From contig VXBM01000130.1 in the NCBI GenBank assembly GCA_013400155.1, positions 115,556 through 179,555 on the forward strand: a stretch of 64,000 bases of DNA, given 5' to 3'. Below, in pieces: positions 49,585 to 61,990 of this stretch (position 1 is the stretch's first letter; each line of letters starts with the position of its first letter). Under the pieces are notes generated by a model, which was not told the DNA's origin, searched no databases, and saw only the letters and a program-made list of their open reading frames with translations. The position numbers and the translations under genes are program-made. The stretch is from Helopsaltes ochotensis. Lineage: Eukaryota; Chordata; Aves; Passeriformes; Locustellidae.

Positions 49585-51848
49585 CATATAGAAGTTTTGA
49601 AAATCACATTCCTTAATTAGAAGAACAATGCCTACATTTGGAGTACTTAACAGCACTTGTGAGTAAAAGTGCTTCTTAATCCAAAAGAAGGATCAGCCAG
49701 AGACTATGATGTAAGACCTTGGATGTCTCATAAAAACTGATGTTTTCTTACCTGCTTCTAAAATCCTTGCAGCTATGGTTGTACAGCTGAACTATTAGTT
49801 TATTTTTATTCAAGGAATGACACATCTGCACTTCACTTTATCCCCAGGCTTAAACATATTATGCTTTAACTACTATTACACCGTCTCTTTCATCCCATGG
49901 CAGACATATCACTTTGATTTTATTTAGTTTTACTGAGTGCTTATTTTATGACAGGTTTCTGTTTTGTTTGGATTGGGGGTGGAGGGGTTTTGAAGGGGGA
50001 AGGAGGGAATGTTGAGGGTATTTTCACCTGTATTCAGACTTTTCTGTACCTTGCAAAAGGGAAGTTATATTACCTTTAAAGAAACATCATTTTTAACTAC
50101 ATATATACACTATTCCCTGTGACAAAAGAGCATTTCATGCAGGGTAATAAAAGAATATTTGTGGTGGTGAACTGCCCTAGAATGAAATATTTCTCTTTCT
50201 TGTTATAAATCTGTGCACATGCTTTAAAAACATATTAGTTGATTATAATATATGCACAGGCATCCACATTTTTCCACAGAAATTGACAAATATACTTGTG
50301 TGTGTCAACAAATATACTTATTCATCCATGCAAAAACACTTCTGATAAATATCTGTATCCTCCTTTGGTTTGCTACACACATATGTGTACATATATAAAA
50401 AAGAGGACTGACTACTTCTTTGGGTTTTTTAACAAATAATTGTACATTAATCCAAAATCATATGTAATAGCCTGAACTGGAAATACAATCAACAAAACTT
50501 TATTGTAGATGTCTTTATATGTTGAGGAAGGTATAAGTCAAAGGATACTTGTCAGTGCAGATTGAAAATTAATATTTTCATTTGAATGACAATTTATTTA
50601 ACATCTTGTAAATGTTTTCAGATATCATTTTAACAGGTACTGTCTCTGGGGCGAAAAAAATACTTTGAAGACTTATGATAACCCAAAATCCTTATTTCAC
50701 AATATTTTTAATTTAACATGTTCAGGTGAATGTGGTAAACAAAGACTAGTTAATCCTTACAAATTGCATGCATATGATACTTTTACAGTGATATAAGTAC
50801 AGTGGGCGTTTGTCCTTCATGATGTTTATTCTTGTTGAAAAGCAAAATTATAGAAAGCTGTCCAAATGGTATTATGTTGATAATCTTTGCCACAGCTCCT
50901 AGAAGTTCCAACATTTATTCTCCTAATATCTCTGATGTAAACAATATTTATCAGAAATCAATTTTTAGTAGAAAAGAATAATTTTCTAAAAATTCTAGGT
51001 TGCACTATGAGCTTGATAACAAAAAAAGCAATACCTTTGATCTTCAAATATAATTTTTACTATACATAACATTTGTAGAAAAAAAAAAGTTCAACTTCCT
51101 GTTTTAAAACCGCTAATCTATTTTTTCCCACTTAAGTCTTATTCCCAAAATGTGTCAATTCTGCAATGAATAAGAAGGATAGCAATGCAATCTTGCATGG
51201 TAAAATATATGCAACAAGAAGTAAAGTTAAAAAATATGGAATTATCATTTAATACAACATGAAGACAAGTTGTAGGATTTATTGTTTTAGTGTGCAGTAA
51301 CAGCTGGAATGTATAGGAGCTAAGAAGTATGAAATCCTCTCAGTGAATATCAAAAATGACTGAGTGGATGAGACTTCTAGAAAGGCTTAGAAACCTCTCA
51401 TAATGAGTACTTGAGGGAGTCTGAGAGTCTGTTATTTTCTAAGTTTTTTACATATTAACAAATGCTTTGGAAAATAGTAGACAAATCCGTGAACAATATA
51501 CTTAATAAGTATATATTATAGTTTAAAAAAAATTATAATGTAAGTATTAATCCAGGAGATAATGCTAACTACCATAGAAATTTTCCTGAATTTTTGTAAA
51601 AATACTTCTAAATTCAAAGATGAAAATGCACCAAAAAAAAAAGGTATAAAATTGGCTTTTAAATTGAAAGTGATACGTATGAGTAAAAATTTTTTAAAAA
51701 GTAATTCAGCCCTAATGAGGAGAATAACAGACTGCAGCAGGTTTCACGTTGGTGCTATTATTACACGTGAACTTGAGCTCAACTTCATTTGAAACCAAAC
51801 TCTCTCCATGAATAGTAATATAGTCATTATTTTATATGTGTATTAAAT

Positions 51849-51866
51849 GTGTATATATATATATAA
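51849..51866. repeat. (TA)n microsatellite
   Basis: Alternating TA preceded by GTGTG-like sequence, about 18 bp. Confidence 0.85.
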
Positions 51867-53539
51867 CTTTATAGTTTAATAATTATTATACAGATTACAC
51901 TGATAATTTAATATTTGCAAAAACATTTAACTTAATCTCTGTTTCACAGTGCAGATGTAATTTCTTGTAAGAACTTGAGCTTGGACTTGGGAAAATTCCA
52001 ACAAGCTGCACTCATGGTCATTTCTTCAGACCGGAAGAAACTTGTAGTGAAAAAAATCCATCCTCTAAGGATTTAGTCCCTTTTTGCAGGAGCAACAGAA
52101 CAATTAAGGTGATGACAAGTATCTCTGTGTTAGAATGCTTAGTCTGACTTTTTAAATTTCTGATGCCACTACTCAGTCTTCTTGTTATTCCAGTCTCTAT
52201 TTCCTACTCTTAAGAGAATAACTCTGCTTTCCTGACAAATTAGAATGAAGTGAGGTATTGGGAACATACTATAGGACAAAGAGAAAATAAGGTATTATAT
52301 ATAATGTTTCAAAGATTATGTTTTTTAAAGAATGTTTCTTAGCTGTAAAATTACCCTACCTATGTGCAATCTGTACCACCTATAGCATTAGAGACCTTTA
52401 TCAGTGATTGAGGTTTTCTGATTGAAATGACAAGGTATGAAACAGCATTTTCCTCCATTTTCCTTTGCTTCTTGGAAAAATCTTTATTGCATATTTTAAA
52501 TAGTTTTCTGAGTTTAATAGTTTATCCCTATGATAATTCAAACACAGTATTTCTCTCCATGCGGTTCCAATGCCTGGAACAGCATATATTTTACATGATT
52601 TAAATTAATTTCAGTGCCAGACTTTCATAAGTAAGCCATGGGGAAAATAAAACAATCAAAAAAATCATTTAACGTAGAATGCAAGGAGAATGGAGGAAAT
52701 CAGAAAGATTTATAAAGGATATATATTCATAAAAATAAAATTTTAAAAGTTAATTAACTGGGAACAGTAGTTTCTAATTACAAATAATAAACAATGAAAA
52801 TTATTCCAAACTGTTTTTTCTATGAAATATATTGTGCACTTGTACTTTTCTTCCTTTCTGTGCCTTTTATATCAGAAGGCATTCTGTGAATAAAGTCAGG
52901 GTACACCTCTTAGTTGCTTTAAAAGGGGGAGAATTTCCCACTTACACAATTCAGAAGATGTTCTGGAAATGGTATTTCTTGATCTAAATATTAAACAATC
53001 ACATTTTCATCTTTATTTATCAATAAATTTCTTGTAATCTCAGAAAAATTTCATCCACCATACAACGTCCTGAGTCAATTAAAGGTGTTGACTAGCCACA
53101 GTTTGGATTGGACCCTCATTTGGAGATTTTGGCACCACCACTCAGCCGGAAGAATGTTTGTAAACCTGCTGTCATGCAAAGTTGTCCAAGCTACTTCAGA
53201 ACACTTTATGTGTCTGTTTATGCTACCTCCATTCCCCTTGAAATTTCATAATAGAGTAACAGGTTATGGATATGGTAGTGGAAGACTAAGATTCTAAAAT
53301 ATCACAGTTGTTTTTACCACACTTGCCTCATCAAATTTTTTCATCTTCTACAATACATAGTGATATTCAAAACAGAAATTCCTAAGCAGACCAAAAATCG
53401 ATATTTCTATTTATATAATTCAGTGTAGTACTCTGTAAAATACAGTTTTCTCAGCTCATACTTCAGGCTAATTTCACAAGGTCTTCTTTAAAACAATACA
53501 GTCCTATTCCAAGGATGCTTCATGCAGAGCCTTGCTGGC

Positions 53540-53684
53540 TGGTTGAGGGAGGGGATTGTTCATCTCTGCTCTGTGCTGGTGTGGTCTCACCTTCAACGTT
53601 CTGTGCGGGTTTGGGCACCACAACATTAGAAAGATTTAAAGCTATTATAAAATATCCAAAGCAGGGCTAAAAAGATACTGGGAA
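53540..53684 (+). repeat. CR1 LINE fragment (end of ORF2 / start of 3' UTR)
   Basis: GTTGAGGGAGGGGATTGTTC, TCTGCTCTGTGCTGGTGTGG, TCTCACCTTCAACG, GTTTGGGCACCACAACATTA and GAAAGATTTAAAGCTATTAT follow the CR1 block 'gagggaggtgattctgcccctctactctgctctggtgagacctcacctg ... gttctggg ... gaaagacatggagctgttgg'. The fragment ends before the CR1 terminus and just before a G13 run. Confidence 0.85.
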
Positions 53685-53704
53685 GCAAAGAGTATATTTA
53701 CTTT

Positions 53705-53717
53705 GGGGGGGGGGGGG
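53705..53717. repeat. Poly(G) run (13 G)
   Basis: Thirteen consecutive G residues in AT-rich DNA, 20 bp after the CR1 fragment. Single long G-runs can form intermolecular quadruplexes but are also common sequencing-error sites. Confidence 0.85.
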
Positions 53718-55287
53718 CAATTTAATAGATATTAATCTTCTAAGATATGTCTCCGTTTAAATAATTTAAATATGGTTACAGCTTGAAATAAGACTTGGAG
53801 ATAACTAGTCATGCACAGTTTAGAAGGACAGTCACTGATGGGAATGGCTTACAGAGACGCTCAATTATCAAAACCATCTCAAGTCATTATTGTAGTTAGA
53901 AGCAGAATAAGTTAAATTAAACAAATAAAATGTATTATTTTTCTGTCAATCTGAATATTGTCCACATTACTGTTAATTTCTGTGCTAAGACTCCCTGTTA
54001 GGTATTCTGTGTGACAATTTCATGTCACTATATAAATCTTCTCTTACTCGTGGAAAACAGAACTCATTAAAAAATTACCCATAATTAATTCCATATGTGA
54101 CAGGAGACATTGGTCTGCATCTTATCACTAGACAAGACTGGCACCAGAAGTTACAGCATGTAGCAGCTTGCATGTGCCCAAAACTTTGAACAAAACTAAG
54201 AGCTTTTTCATTTATAACCATTTTTTTTTCCATTTTCAAAGACGAAGCAAAAATCAGAGATTGCTGACATTTTGTAGAAAAGTGAAGGAAAGAAGAAACA
54301 GAAAGAGAAGGGGTTTGGGTAACAGGGATTCAGATAAGCTTTACCATGGCAACTACTGTACCACAGAAAAGGTCGATTAACATGAAGCTGGAGATTAGTA
54401 TGGAATGACAGTGGTGTCACTGACACTCTTCTTCCTTCTCTCTAAGGAGGTATAAATGCAATCAGCTTTCACCGATAGATACCTTTTTCCTCAGGAAAGA
54501 TGAAGATGACCAAGAGAGATAGAGAACATTTTATTATTTTTTCCCTATCAAAATACAGAGAACCAGACAGCATTTTCAGTCTGCCCCTGTGATGGTGTTT
54601 GGGTCACTCAATTTGCTCTCTGCTGGATATGTTAATAGAAGTCCTGCTACATCCTATTTCTGCGAGCTATAAATTTTGACAGCCTTTTGAAAGCTTGTAT
54701 AGCAAAGAGTAGATTTTAGATGAAATCATCTTGAAGACTTATCTTGTCCAGAAAGGTTCTAAAGTTTATCCAAGCAGGTAAGCTTTTCTTCAAGACAGGA
54801 ATAACCTTCAGTAAGAATGTATGTTGGTTCCTTTGAGGAGTTTTCTTGAAATAATTATGCCATACTTCACCCTTACTGCAGGATTTCTGTTGGATGATAG
54901 CTTTACTTATGTTGATGACAGTTTAAACACCTTCTTCCACTTCTAAGAATTTTAAATGTTGATGCAAATATAAATCTATATAATAGCAGATGAAAAATGT
55001 AATTTAACATTGGTACTATGAACATAATTTAATGAAAAGATCTTTGATACTGATAAATGCAAATATATGTAATATATCATCATGAATAGATGATTTATTA
55101 CAGCAGTTGTAGGAACATGTCTCCTTCTTAGAAGTGTTCCACTTGTAGTAAAGGATACAGCATCACCTTAATCAGCATTTGTGAGTGCTTTCTGCAGAAG
55201 CATAGCTACTGCTAATGGAGCAGCCAGTCAGGGAAGAGCAAATCTGTGCGTATCTTAGAATATGGGAATCCTGGACTTAAAATATAT
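53718..55287. other. Unannotated AT-rich DNA
   Basis: No gene or classified repeat seen. The forward and reverse frames at 54168-54426 overlap and are driven by a purine-rich stretch. Confidence 0.5.
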
Positions 55288-55680
55288 TTAAAGGAAAAGC
55301 TAAGAGAATTGGATTTGTACAGCCTGAAAAAGTGAAGACTTAGGGATGACCTAATTGTTACTTTCCAGTACCTGAAAGAAGCCTACAAGAAAGATGGAGA
55401 GAGATTTTTACAAGAGTGTGTAGTAACAGAACGAGGGTGAATGGCTTCAAAATGAAAGAGGATAGGTTTAGATTAGATATTAGAAAGATTTTTTTTTCAC
55501 TCTGAGGGTGATGAGACATTGGAACAGATGCCCATCTCTGGGAATGTTTAAAGCCAGGCTGGATGGAGCTCTAGTCTGGTGGACCAGGTCCACAGCAGGG
55601 GCGTTTGAACTAGATGATCTTGAAGGTGCCTTCTAAACCAAACCATTCTATGTTTCTGCAGTTCTATGATTCTATGATTT
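55288..55680 (+). repeat. CR1 LINE 3' end with intact tail repeat
   Basis: A forward, well-preserved CR1 terminus. AGAATTGGATTTGTACAGCC, TTTCCAGTACCTGAAAGAAG, CCTACAAGAAAGATGGAGAG, AGGTTTAGATTAGATATTAG, AGGCTGGATGGAGCTCTAGT, TTTGAACTAGATGATCTTGA and AACCAAACCATTCTATG lead to the terminal TTCTATGATTCTATGATTT. It is about 390 bp and 5'-truncated. The tail repeat GATTCTATGATT is the diagnostic CR1 end. It is one of the youngest-looking CR1 copies in the window. Confidence 0.96.
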
Positions 55681-57308
55681 AAAGTGACTCAGCTGTATTG
55701 TAGCATTGTAGGTACATATGCATGCTTCTATTCCTGATCTTGCCTCTGATGCTGGATTTTTAATGACCACAATTTAGACAATTCTGAATAAAGTTTACTG
55801 ACATGTGTTAGCTCACAAATAAAGGGGATTTGAATGTAGCTAACATTACATTTTCAACATGTAACTTAGAATGTGTTACACATTAAAACATTAAAAATAA
55901 TTTTTCTCACACTTCTGGTAAAAAAAATAAATTTCGATAGTTAAACTGAAAAACATCAATGTGGAGATAAGTATTTTAGGATGCAGAGTTTTCAGCTGGA
56001 TGCTGCAAGTTTGGCAGAGGTCAGAGGTACAGCAACAGCAGTAGTATGCTGATTATGTTTTCTTTTCTGACCCTACAAAATGTCTTTTTCTAAGCTTGTT
56101 TCACTGAAGAGCATCTGACCTATCTCTTCCCCTAACTGTAGAAAGTAATTCTTTATAGAAAGCCATGAGCTATAGTTGTACATGGAACAGAATGTAGATT
56201 GTAAAATACAGTGTTCCCAGTGGGCCTGTTGGGAAAAAACGACCTCAAAACAAACAAAAAACACCTAATAGCTTTCCAGTCCTAGAAATCAATAATAACA
56301 ATGTTAGTTACCAAGATTCAAATAAGTATTGAGTATAAAGATTGTATAAAAAACTGTAGGTTTATTGCAATTATGTGATTTCTTATGCAAAGGTTCACTC
56401 TGTGCTGCCACAGTAGATGTGAAAAAGAAAGGCACAGTTATAAAAAGAAGTTCCCATTCTGAAAGCATATCCAAGCTGTTCAATTCGTCATAAGCCACCA
56501 CAACAGGTTCACTGCTGCTAGGCTGTGCTGAGGCTTATGTACAGCATCAAAGAGTTGGAGGTTGATGCTCAGGGAAAGACACTCTGGAAGTGGACTTGAA
56601 TTCTAATTCCATCTCTCACCTTGTCATTGATTGTTTCATGGGATGGATAGTGCATCTGAAGCTGAAATTGTGTTTGCTTAACATCCAGCTCTGAGAACAA
56701 GCTCTGGCCACACTTGTTAAAGTATTCTCAGCCAGGGATCACTTACAAAGGCTCCAAACTAAAATAAGCCGTCTTCAAAGTATGTTAAGCCTTCTCCAGC
56801 TGGATTATAAATCCAAATAAAATAAATAATAACCTGACAAAATTTTTCTCTTGTCATTTCCAGCGAAGCAACATTCCCCTTCCCAGATTCTAAAAGTTTT
56901 GAAGAATGAAAATGCTATTTCAAGGAATTGTTTTTCTGGCTTTTTATTTTACCTCAACCCTAACTCTTGTGCTATGGTATAATGAAATAGTTTTTTTAAT
57001 TTGTTCCAAGAACCATTTCACTCAGGAAGACTAATGATGCTGTGGAAACCTGCTGTGACCGAAAGAGTTTTGCTGGAATGAGGAATATTCTTGAAGTCTG
57101 AAAAGCTGGACTCCGTGATGTAGGTGGGAAAGTTTTCACTAATGTAATAGAAAAATATAGCTATGCTTCTCATGGCATATAAATCCATAAAATATCCATA
57201 ATCAGCCATGTGATGAAGCCATCACCAGTTGGCTCAAGGCAGTTAATTGGTATGGATATATTTCAAAGTAGAATTATTTGGATTTGGATTTAAGTATGAG
57301 TACCTTAC
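55681..57308. other. Unannotated AT-rich DNA
   Basis: No gene or classified repeat seen. A perfect target-site-like GAGTACCTTAC sits at 57298-57308, immediately before the GC-rich repeat. Confidence 0.5.
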
Positions 57309-58461
57309 TGTGGTGGATTTGCTTTGGCTGGGTGACTTTGGCTTTGCCCACCAAAGCTGCTCAGTCACTCCCCTCCTCAAATGGACAGGGCAGAGAAAAT
57401 ATAATGAAAGGCTTATGGGTCAAGATAAGGACAGGGAAAGGTCACTTGGAGATTACTATCACAGGTAAAAGAACCTTGACTTGGAGACAAGTCAATTTAA
57501 TTTATTACCAATCAAATCAGACTAGGTTAGTAAGAAATAAACCCAAATTTTAAAAACACCTTCTCCCTATCTCTTTCTTCCCAGGCCCAGCTTCACTCCC
57601 AATTTTCTCTAGCTCCTCCCCCCAACAGTACAGGGGGATGGGGAAGGGGGGCTGTGATCAGTTCATCACACATTGTCTCTGCTGCTCCTTCTTCCTCAGG
57701 GGGAGGATTGCTCACTCTTCCCCTGATTCAGGAGGTCTCTCCCACAGGAGATGGTCCTCTGTGAACATCTCCAACGTGAGTTCTTCCCACAGGCTACAAT
57801 TTTTCACAAACTGCTCCAGTGTGTGTCCCTTCCATGGGGTGCAGTCCTTCAAGAACAGACTGCTCCAGGATAAGTCTTCCACACGGGGAATAGTCCTGCC
57901 AGCAAAACTGCCCCAGTTTAGGCTCCTGTCTCCACAGGGTCACAGGTCCCCGCCAGGAGCATTTTCCAGCATTGGCTTCCTCTGTGTCACAGCCACCTCT
58001 GACCTGTGGGCATCTACCTGCACAGTGTGGGACTCCTCCATAGGCTGCAGGTGATCTCTGCTCCCTGGTAGATCTCCGTGGGCTGCAGGGGCACAGCCTG
58101 CCTCAGCATGGTCTTCCTCATGGGCTGCAGTGGATCTCAGCTCTGGTGTCTGAAGCACCTCCTGCCCCTCCTTCTGCACTGACCTTGGTGTCTGCAGGGC
58201 ACTTTCACATTCTCACTCCCCTCTCCCAGCTGCTCTTGTGCAGAAGTTTTTTTCCCCTTCATTAATTCTGTTGTCCCAGAGGTGCCGCCACCATCGCCCA
58301 TGAGTTCAGCCTTGGGTCTGATTTGGCACCAGCTGGCTTTGGCTCCATCAGCCATGGGGGAAGCTTCTGGCAGCTTCTCACAGAAGCCACTCCTGCAGCC
58401 CCCCTGCTACCAAACTCTTGCCATGCAAACCCAATACACTGACATATGTTTCCATATTTTA
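57309..58461. mobile_element. GC-rich LTR-type element with internal tandem units
   Basis: A block of about 1.15 kb is sharply GC-richer than its flanks. It starts TGTGGTGGATTTGC and TTTGCCCACCAAAGCTGC, then has CCCCTCCTCAAATGGACAGG, GAGAAAATATAATGAAAGGC, TTTAATTTATTACCAATCAA and a C-rich middle, and closes with AGCTTCTGGCAGCTTCTCAC and CATGCAAACCCAATACAC. From memory this order matches an abundant LTR of passerine endogenous retroviruses. GAGTACCTTAC just before it and GAGTATCTTAC just after it (58462-58472) differ at one base and could be a target duplication. The frames at 57638-58054 (forward) and 57940-58355 (reverse) are inside the repeat and are not host genes. No gag, pol or env is present, so it is a solo LTR or a fragment. 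Orientation is not settled. Confidence 0.75.
57733..57975. repeat. Diverged minisatellite inside the LTR-type element, 45-53 bp units
   Basis: Successive units end in a CTGCTCCAG-like motif and start with TCCC or TTCC: boundaries near 57781, 57826, 57875, 57923 and 57976. Each unit has the pattern CCCACAGG-type, then TCCTTCAAGAACAGACTGCT-type. The units have drifted from one another, so the array predates this insertion. Confidence 0.75.
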
Positions 58462-58472
58462 AGGGATAGGAG

Positions 58473-59343
58473 TATCTTACTGAGAAATTATTTATTGATA
58501 CCATATGGCAATCCCCAAAATTATAGCTAAATTAAGTTTAATTTATCTCATAAAACACCCATTTGTTTTTCAATTAAAAAAAGACACAAGGACTGAAAAT
58601 ATTGCCTAACATAGCTTGTGGGGTTTTTGGGATTGAGTTCTTAAGATGTTATGAGCATACATTAAGCTGCATGGTGCATAAGGAAATACAGATAAGGAGT
58701 GCCCTTCCCATAGGAATTCCTAAGCATTATTTTTAAATCTGTTGTGTTAATAACCTTTCAAATTGCATTGAAGACTTAATCCTCAGAGATCTCTCAATTT
58801 CTAGACATCTAGTAATGATATATAATATATGTCTAGAAATCTGTGAAAGATCCAGAAGTCAGACAGAAGATATGTGTAATAAACTTTGTGATTCAGTAAA
58901 ACATTCTAAAAAAGTCCTTTGCTTTACCCACATAAAGAAATTTAATAAAGTTCTTTCAAACTATTCTATCACTACGATATCTCTAAAGCATAAGAGGAAA
59001 GGAAAATATATTTGATGTTATGAGTAGAGAAATTTTTGAAGAAGAATTGTGTCCTCTGAAAACACTGTAGATAATCAGAAAGGGATATAAAAGGGCTATC
59101 AAGATATTACTGTCTACCTGTGTGCTGTAATTGTGTGTGTGTGTTGCAAACTGCCTTTTTATATGTGCCTGGTGGTTAGATAAGGAAAGATAACCTGGAA
59201 AATTTGATGCAGAACTAGTTGTTTTAATTTTCATGTGTAATGCACACATTTCTTTTTCTACTACTTCATATCACCCACTCTACTGAAATTGTATTGATCA
59301 TAATGATATCTTAGTGTTTATTCCTTAGGTACTCCTATGAGAA
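58473..59343. other. Unannotated AT-rich DNA
   Basis: No gene or classified repeat. A short GTGTGTGTGTG tract lies near 59133. Confidence 0.5.
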
Positions 59344-59404
59344 TCAAGGATTTGGACTCTATGATCCCTATGGGTACCTTCCAGCTCAAGGTATTCTGTG
59401 ACTT
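59344..59404 (+). repeat. CR1 3' terminal fragment
   Basis: TTTGGACTCTATGATCCCTA, TGGGTACCTTCCAGCTCAAG and GTATTCTGTGAC match the final 60 bp of CR1 ('ttggactagatgatccttgtgggtcccttccaactcaggatattctgtgatt'). It is a very short copy. Confidence 0.85.
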
Positions 59405-61449
59405 TTTATACATAGTGTCTTAATTGCCAATTTCATGATTAAAAAAAAAGCTGAAAAAAATACATTAAATACTAGGGGTTTTTTTCTGAACTCTTCACTG
59501 GAGAATAAATGACATTCTGAAAACAGGACTGAACAGCCACCTGAAAATAACATGGCTTTAGTAGTTGCCTTTAATCTATTTTCACTATCATATTTTTATA
59601 TCAATGTTATTATTAGGAAGATTAAAATTTTGATAGACATTACGTATTCCACTAACTAACAAATAATATTGTAAGCACTGAAAGGAAGAGGAAACTTACA
59701 AGTCACTTTCAAAAGTGAGATTATGTCAAAACAGTTTATATGAAGATTAGTTGCATTTAATATAATAAAAAATACAGTAGAATAGTACAATACCATCAAA
59801 AGATTCCAATTTATATTTAGGTACATTTTTCTAATAAATATCAAGACCTCATAATATCAGTGTTTCTGGCAAGTACTAACACTAAAATTCTGAAATGAAA
59901 AATTGAAAATGTTAATTTCATTTAAATCTGTTTTCTTCCTTTATCTGCTAGAGGGATATTTTCCTTTCCACTGGATATGACACATATGTGCTTTACTTAG
60001 GGAATTTGCGCATCACATAGATCAAGGACGGTGCATAGCAACATCTGATACACATGCCAACATCTCTTAAGCAATTTTATCATGCTGCAAAATAAAAAAA
60101 CCTGCCTCTACCATATATGACACCTATTCCCTTTATTTCTGAAGCATGTATGCCTAAATGTTTGCATAATAACAGACTAATGTGAATAAGCATATAATTT
60201 CCTTCAGATAACATAACTATATTATATTTTACCTTCCTCCTTTTTTTTTTCCCCCCCTCCTTTCTTATGATCATGGAATGACTATAAACAGAAGACGAAG
60301 ACTTTCTGACTAACTTATTCCAATTATATTTTGGGAGGACTGCTAGGACATTGTTTTCTTTTATTTTGCAGATTTATCTGTCAGTTGTCAGTGGATTTGT
60401 TTTTCCAAATGTAGTTCTTTCCCAAGTCAAAGCTCACTAGGAGAGTAATTTAGAGATATAAATTTAGGGAAGGCATAAACCTCAGGTCCTAGCTCTTTTT
60501 CAGCTCTTTTAGGTGGAAGAAAGACTATGGAATATCTACATTTATGAAGGGGAGTAAAAGCAAAGGAAACCTCCCTATGAAGAGTAACAGAGCTTTATAC
60601 ACTCAGTTAGAGATGTTCTTGCCCTCAGATAGTTGGTTGCAAAGACAGAATATGGTTGTCTGATTCTCTTTAAAAACAAGAAGCAGATCATTTACATGCT
60701 TAATTATATCCAGAATCTTAATTGTTGCAGTGTTCTTGAAGTATAATTGACATACACTATAGGAAGTGACTCAAAGTTCTATAAAAGAAGCTTGATCTGG
60801 TAACTTCAGCAGCTTGTCAATCCTTATTTTTGCATTTTCAGCAAAAATCCTCATGACAGGATCATGATAAGAGGTTCCTAAGATGAACGCCAGCCTGCTC
60901 CTTAGTTTGAAGAAGAGGGAGGAATGTGTAGCCCAGATTGCCTGAATACTGGGAAATAAAAAGAAACAAGAGAGAGACTCATTAGACATTAAATTCATAT
61001 ATGAAGATAAAAGGTCTTGATATTCAGGACATCCTTCACAGGCAGATATCCTAATCACCTAAGACAAGGGTGAGACTAAGCAGCAAAAGCACCACTACCA
61101 CTTTCAGAAAAGGCATGAGGCAGCTGCTTTCTGAGCAATACCTGTGTCTTTAGGCTCTACACAGAATTAGTCACTCCCTTTTAGTGAAGAACAGGGTTTC
61201 ACTCACATCCTTACATTGGTCTTTCCTACAGACTGTCTATAGTCAGTGCTGATTGCTATGATTACCAATCCAGGTTAAAGTGCCTTTCCTTCCTCTATCA
61301 TTTCTGTAGCACAAATAAGCATATCACCATTGCAAATGGCTTTCTCAGAGAGAGCTGTCCATTTCTAAGGGCCCACAATTCTGAGGACTACAATGACAAA
61401 GCCCTATTTTTATTTGTGATTTGCTGTTTGTCATTTTAAGGCCATTTAG
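59405..61449. other. Unannotated AT-rich DNA
   Basis: Holds a T10C7 pyrimidine run (60241-60258). The reverse open frame at 60771-61058 (95 codons) has no recognisable domain. No gene or classified repeat is supported. Confidence 0.5.
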
Positions 61450-61990
61450 ACCTGACGCTGTCAAACAAAACAGCCTCTGTATAGCCTTAAACACTAGGCC
61501 TAGTAAAAAGCGTGAGAGAAGGGCATGGAGACTAGTCGCGTTTCACTTATGCAACTATAAAGAATCTAAGATCTCATGTTCAGAGCAAATGACTCGGAGC
61601 AAAAGATTCTTGTGGGAAGAACAGGCAGAGATAGTGCTGAAGGCAATCCTGCTTCAGATGTGTTGCAGCTGTGTTAATCTACCAAAGAGGGGGAACAGCC
61701 TTGCCCTCCCAGCTGTGGGTGTGATCGGGAGTGAGTTAGGTGGGAGGGGGGGGAGTTGGAGTCTGCTGGCCCTGCTGTGAGGAGGAAGGGACAGACAGGG
61801 TTAGGTGGCCATGCTAGAGAGATCTGAAACTGCAGAAGGAAGAGAGAAGAAGAGCAAGAGCCAGAGCTGTGTGGAGCTGCCCATGTGAGGCTACAAACAA
61901 AAGGTATGAGACACTTCTAGATAATAAAGTGCTGATGCAGGAAGCCCTCTGAACTTTTACTGAAGCACTCTGAGTGCGTGGCCGTCTCTA
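61450..61990 (+). mobile_element. LTR-like GC-richer block
   Basis: A GC-richer segment with a TATA-like CTATAAAG near 61554, a G-rich run GGGAGGGGGGGGAG near 61743, an AATAAAG polyadenylation-type signal near 61923, and a U5-like end (AGCACTCTGAGTGCGTGGCC, GTCTCTACA). The order and the TA-to-AATAAA layout suit a retroviral LTR read forward. I found no flanking duplication, no internal genes and no certain TG start, so the 5' edge is approximate. A forward frame at 61421-61780 (119 codons) falls in it and shows no familiar motif. An untranslated RNA exon is the alternative. Confidence 0.4.

Larger units (their letters stand above)
44767..53539. other. Unannotated AT-rich DNA
   Basis: Almost 9 kb without a supportable gene or classified repeat. 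A pyrimidine-richer, slightly GC-richer patch lies at 46195-46420. Small simple repeats occur at 47598-47614, 49558-49584 and 51849-51866. An 8-bp-arm hairpin (ACCTCTTC-ATCTA-GAAGAGGT) lies near 48960. None of the open frames is longer than about 90 codons. Confidence 0.5.

Noticed and set aside
54168..54426. Overlapping frames on opposite strands
   Set aside because: Both depend on one purine-rich stretch; the translation is Lys/Arg-rich with no domain.
57638..58054. Forward frame of 138 codons, plus reverse frames at 57940-58504
   Set aside because: They lie inside a GC-rich LTR-type repeat with tandem units; GC-rich DNA has few stops. Not host genes.
61421..61780. Forward frame of 119 codons
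   Set aside because: It overlaps an LTR-like GC-richer block and shows no recognisable motif.
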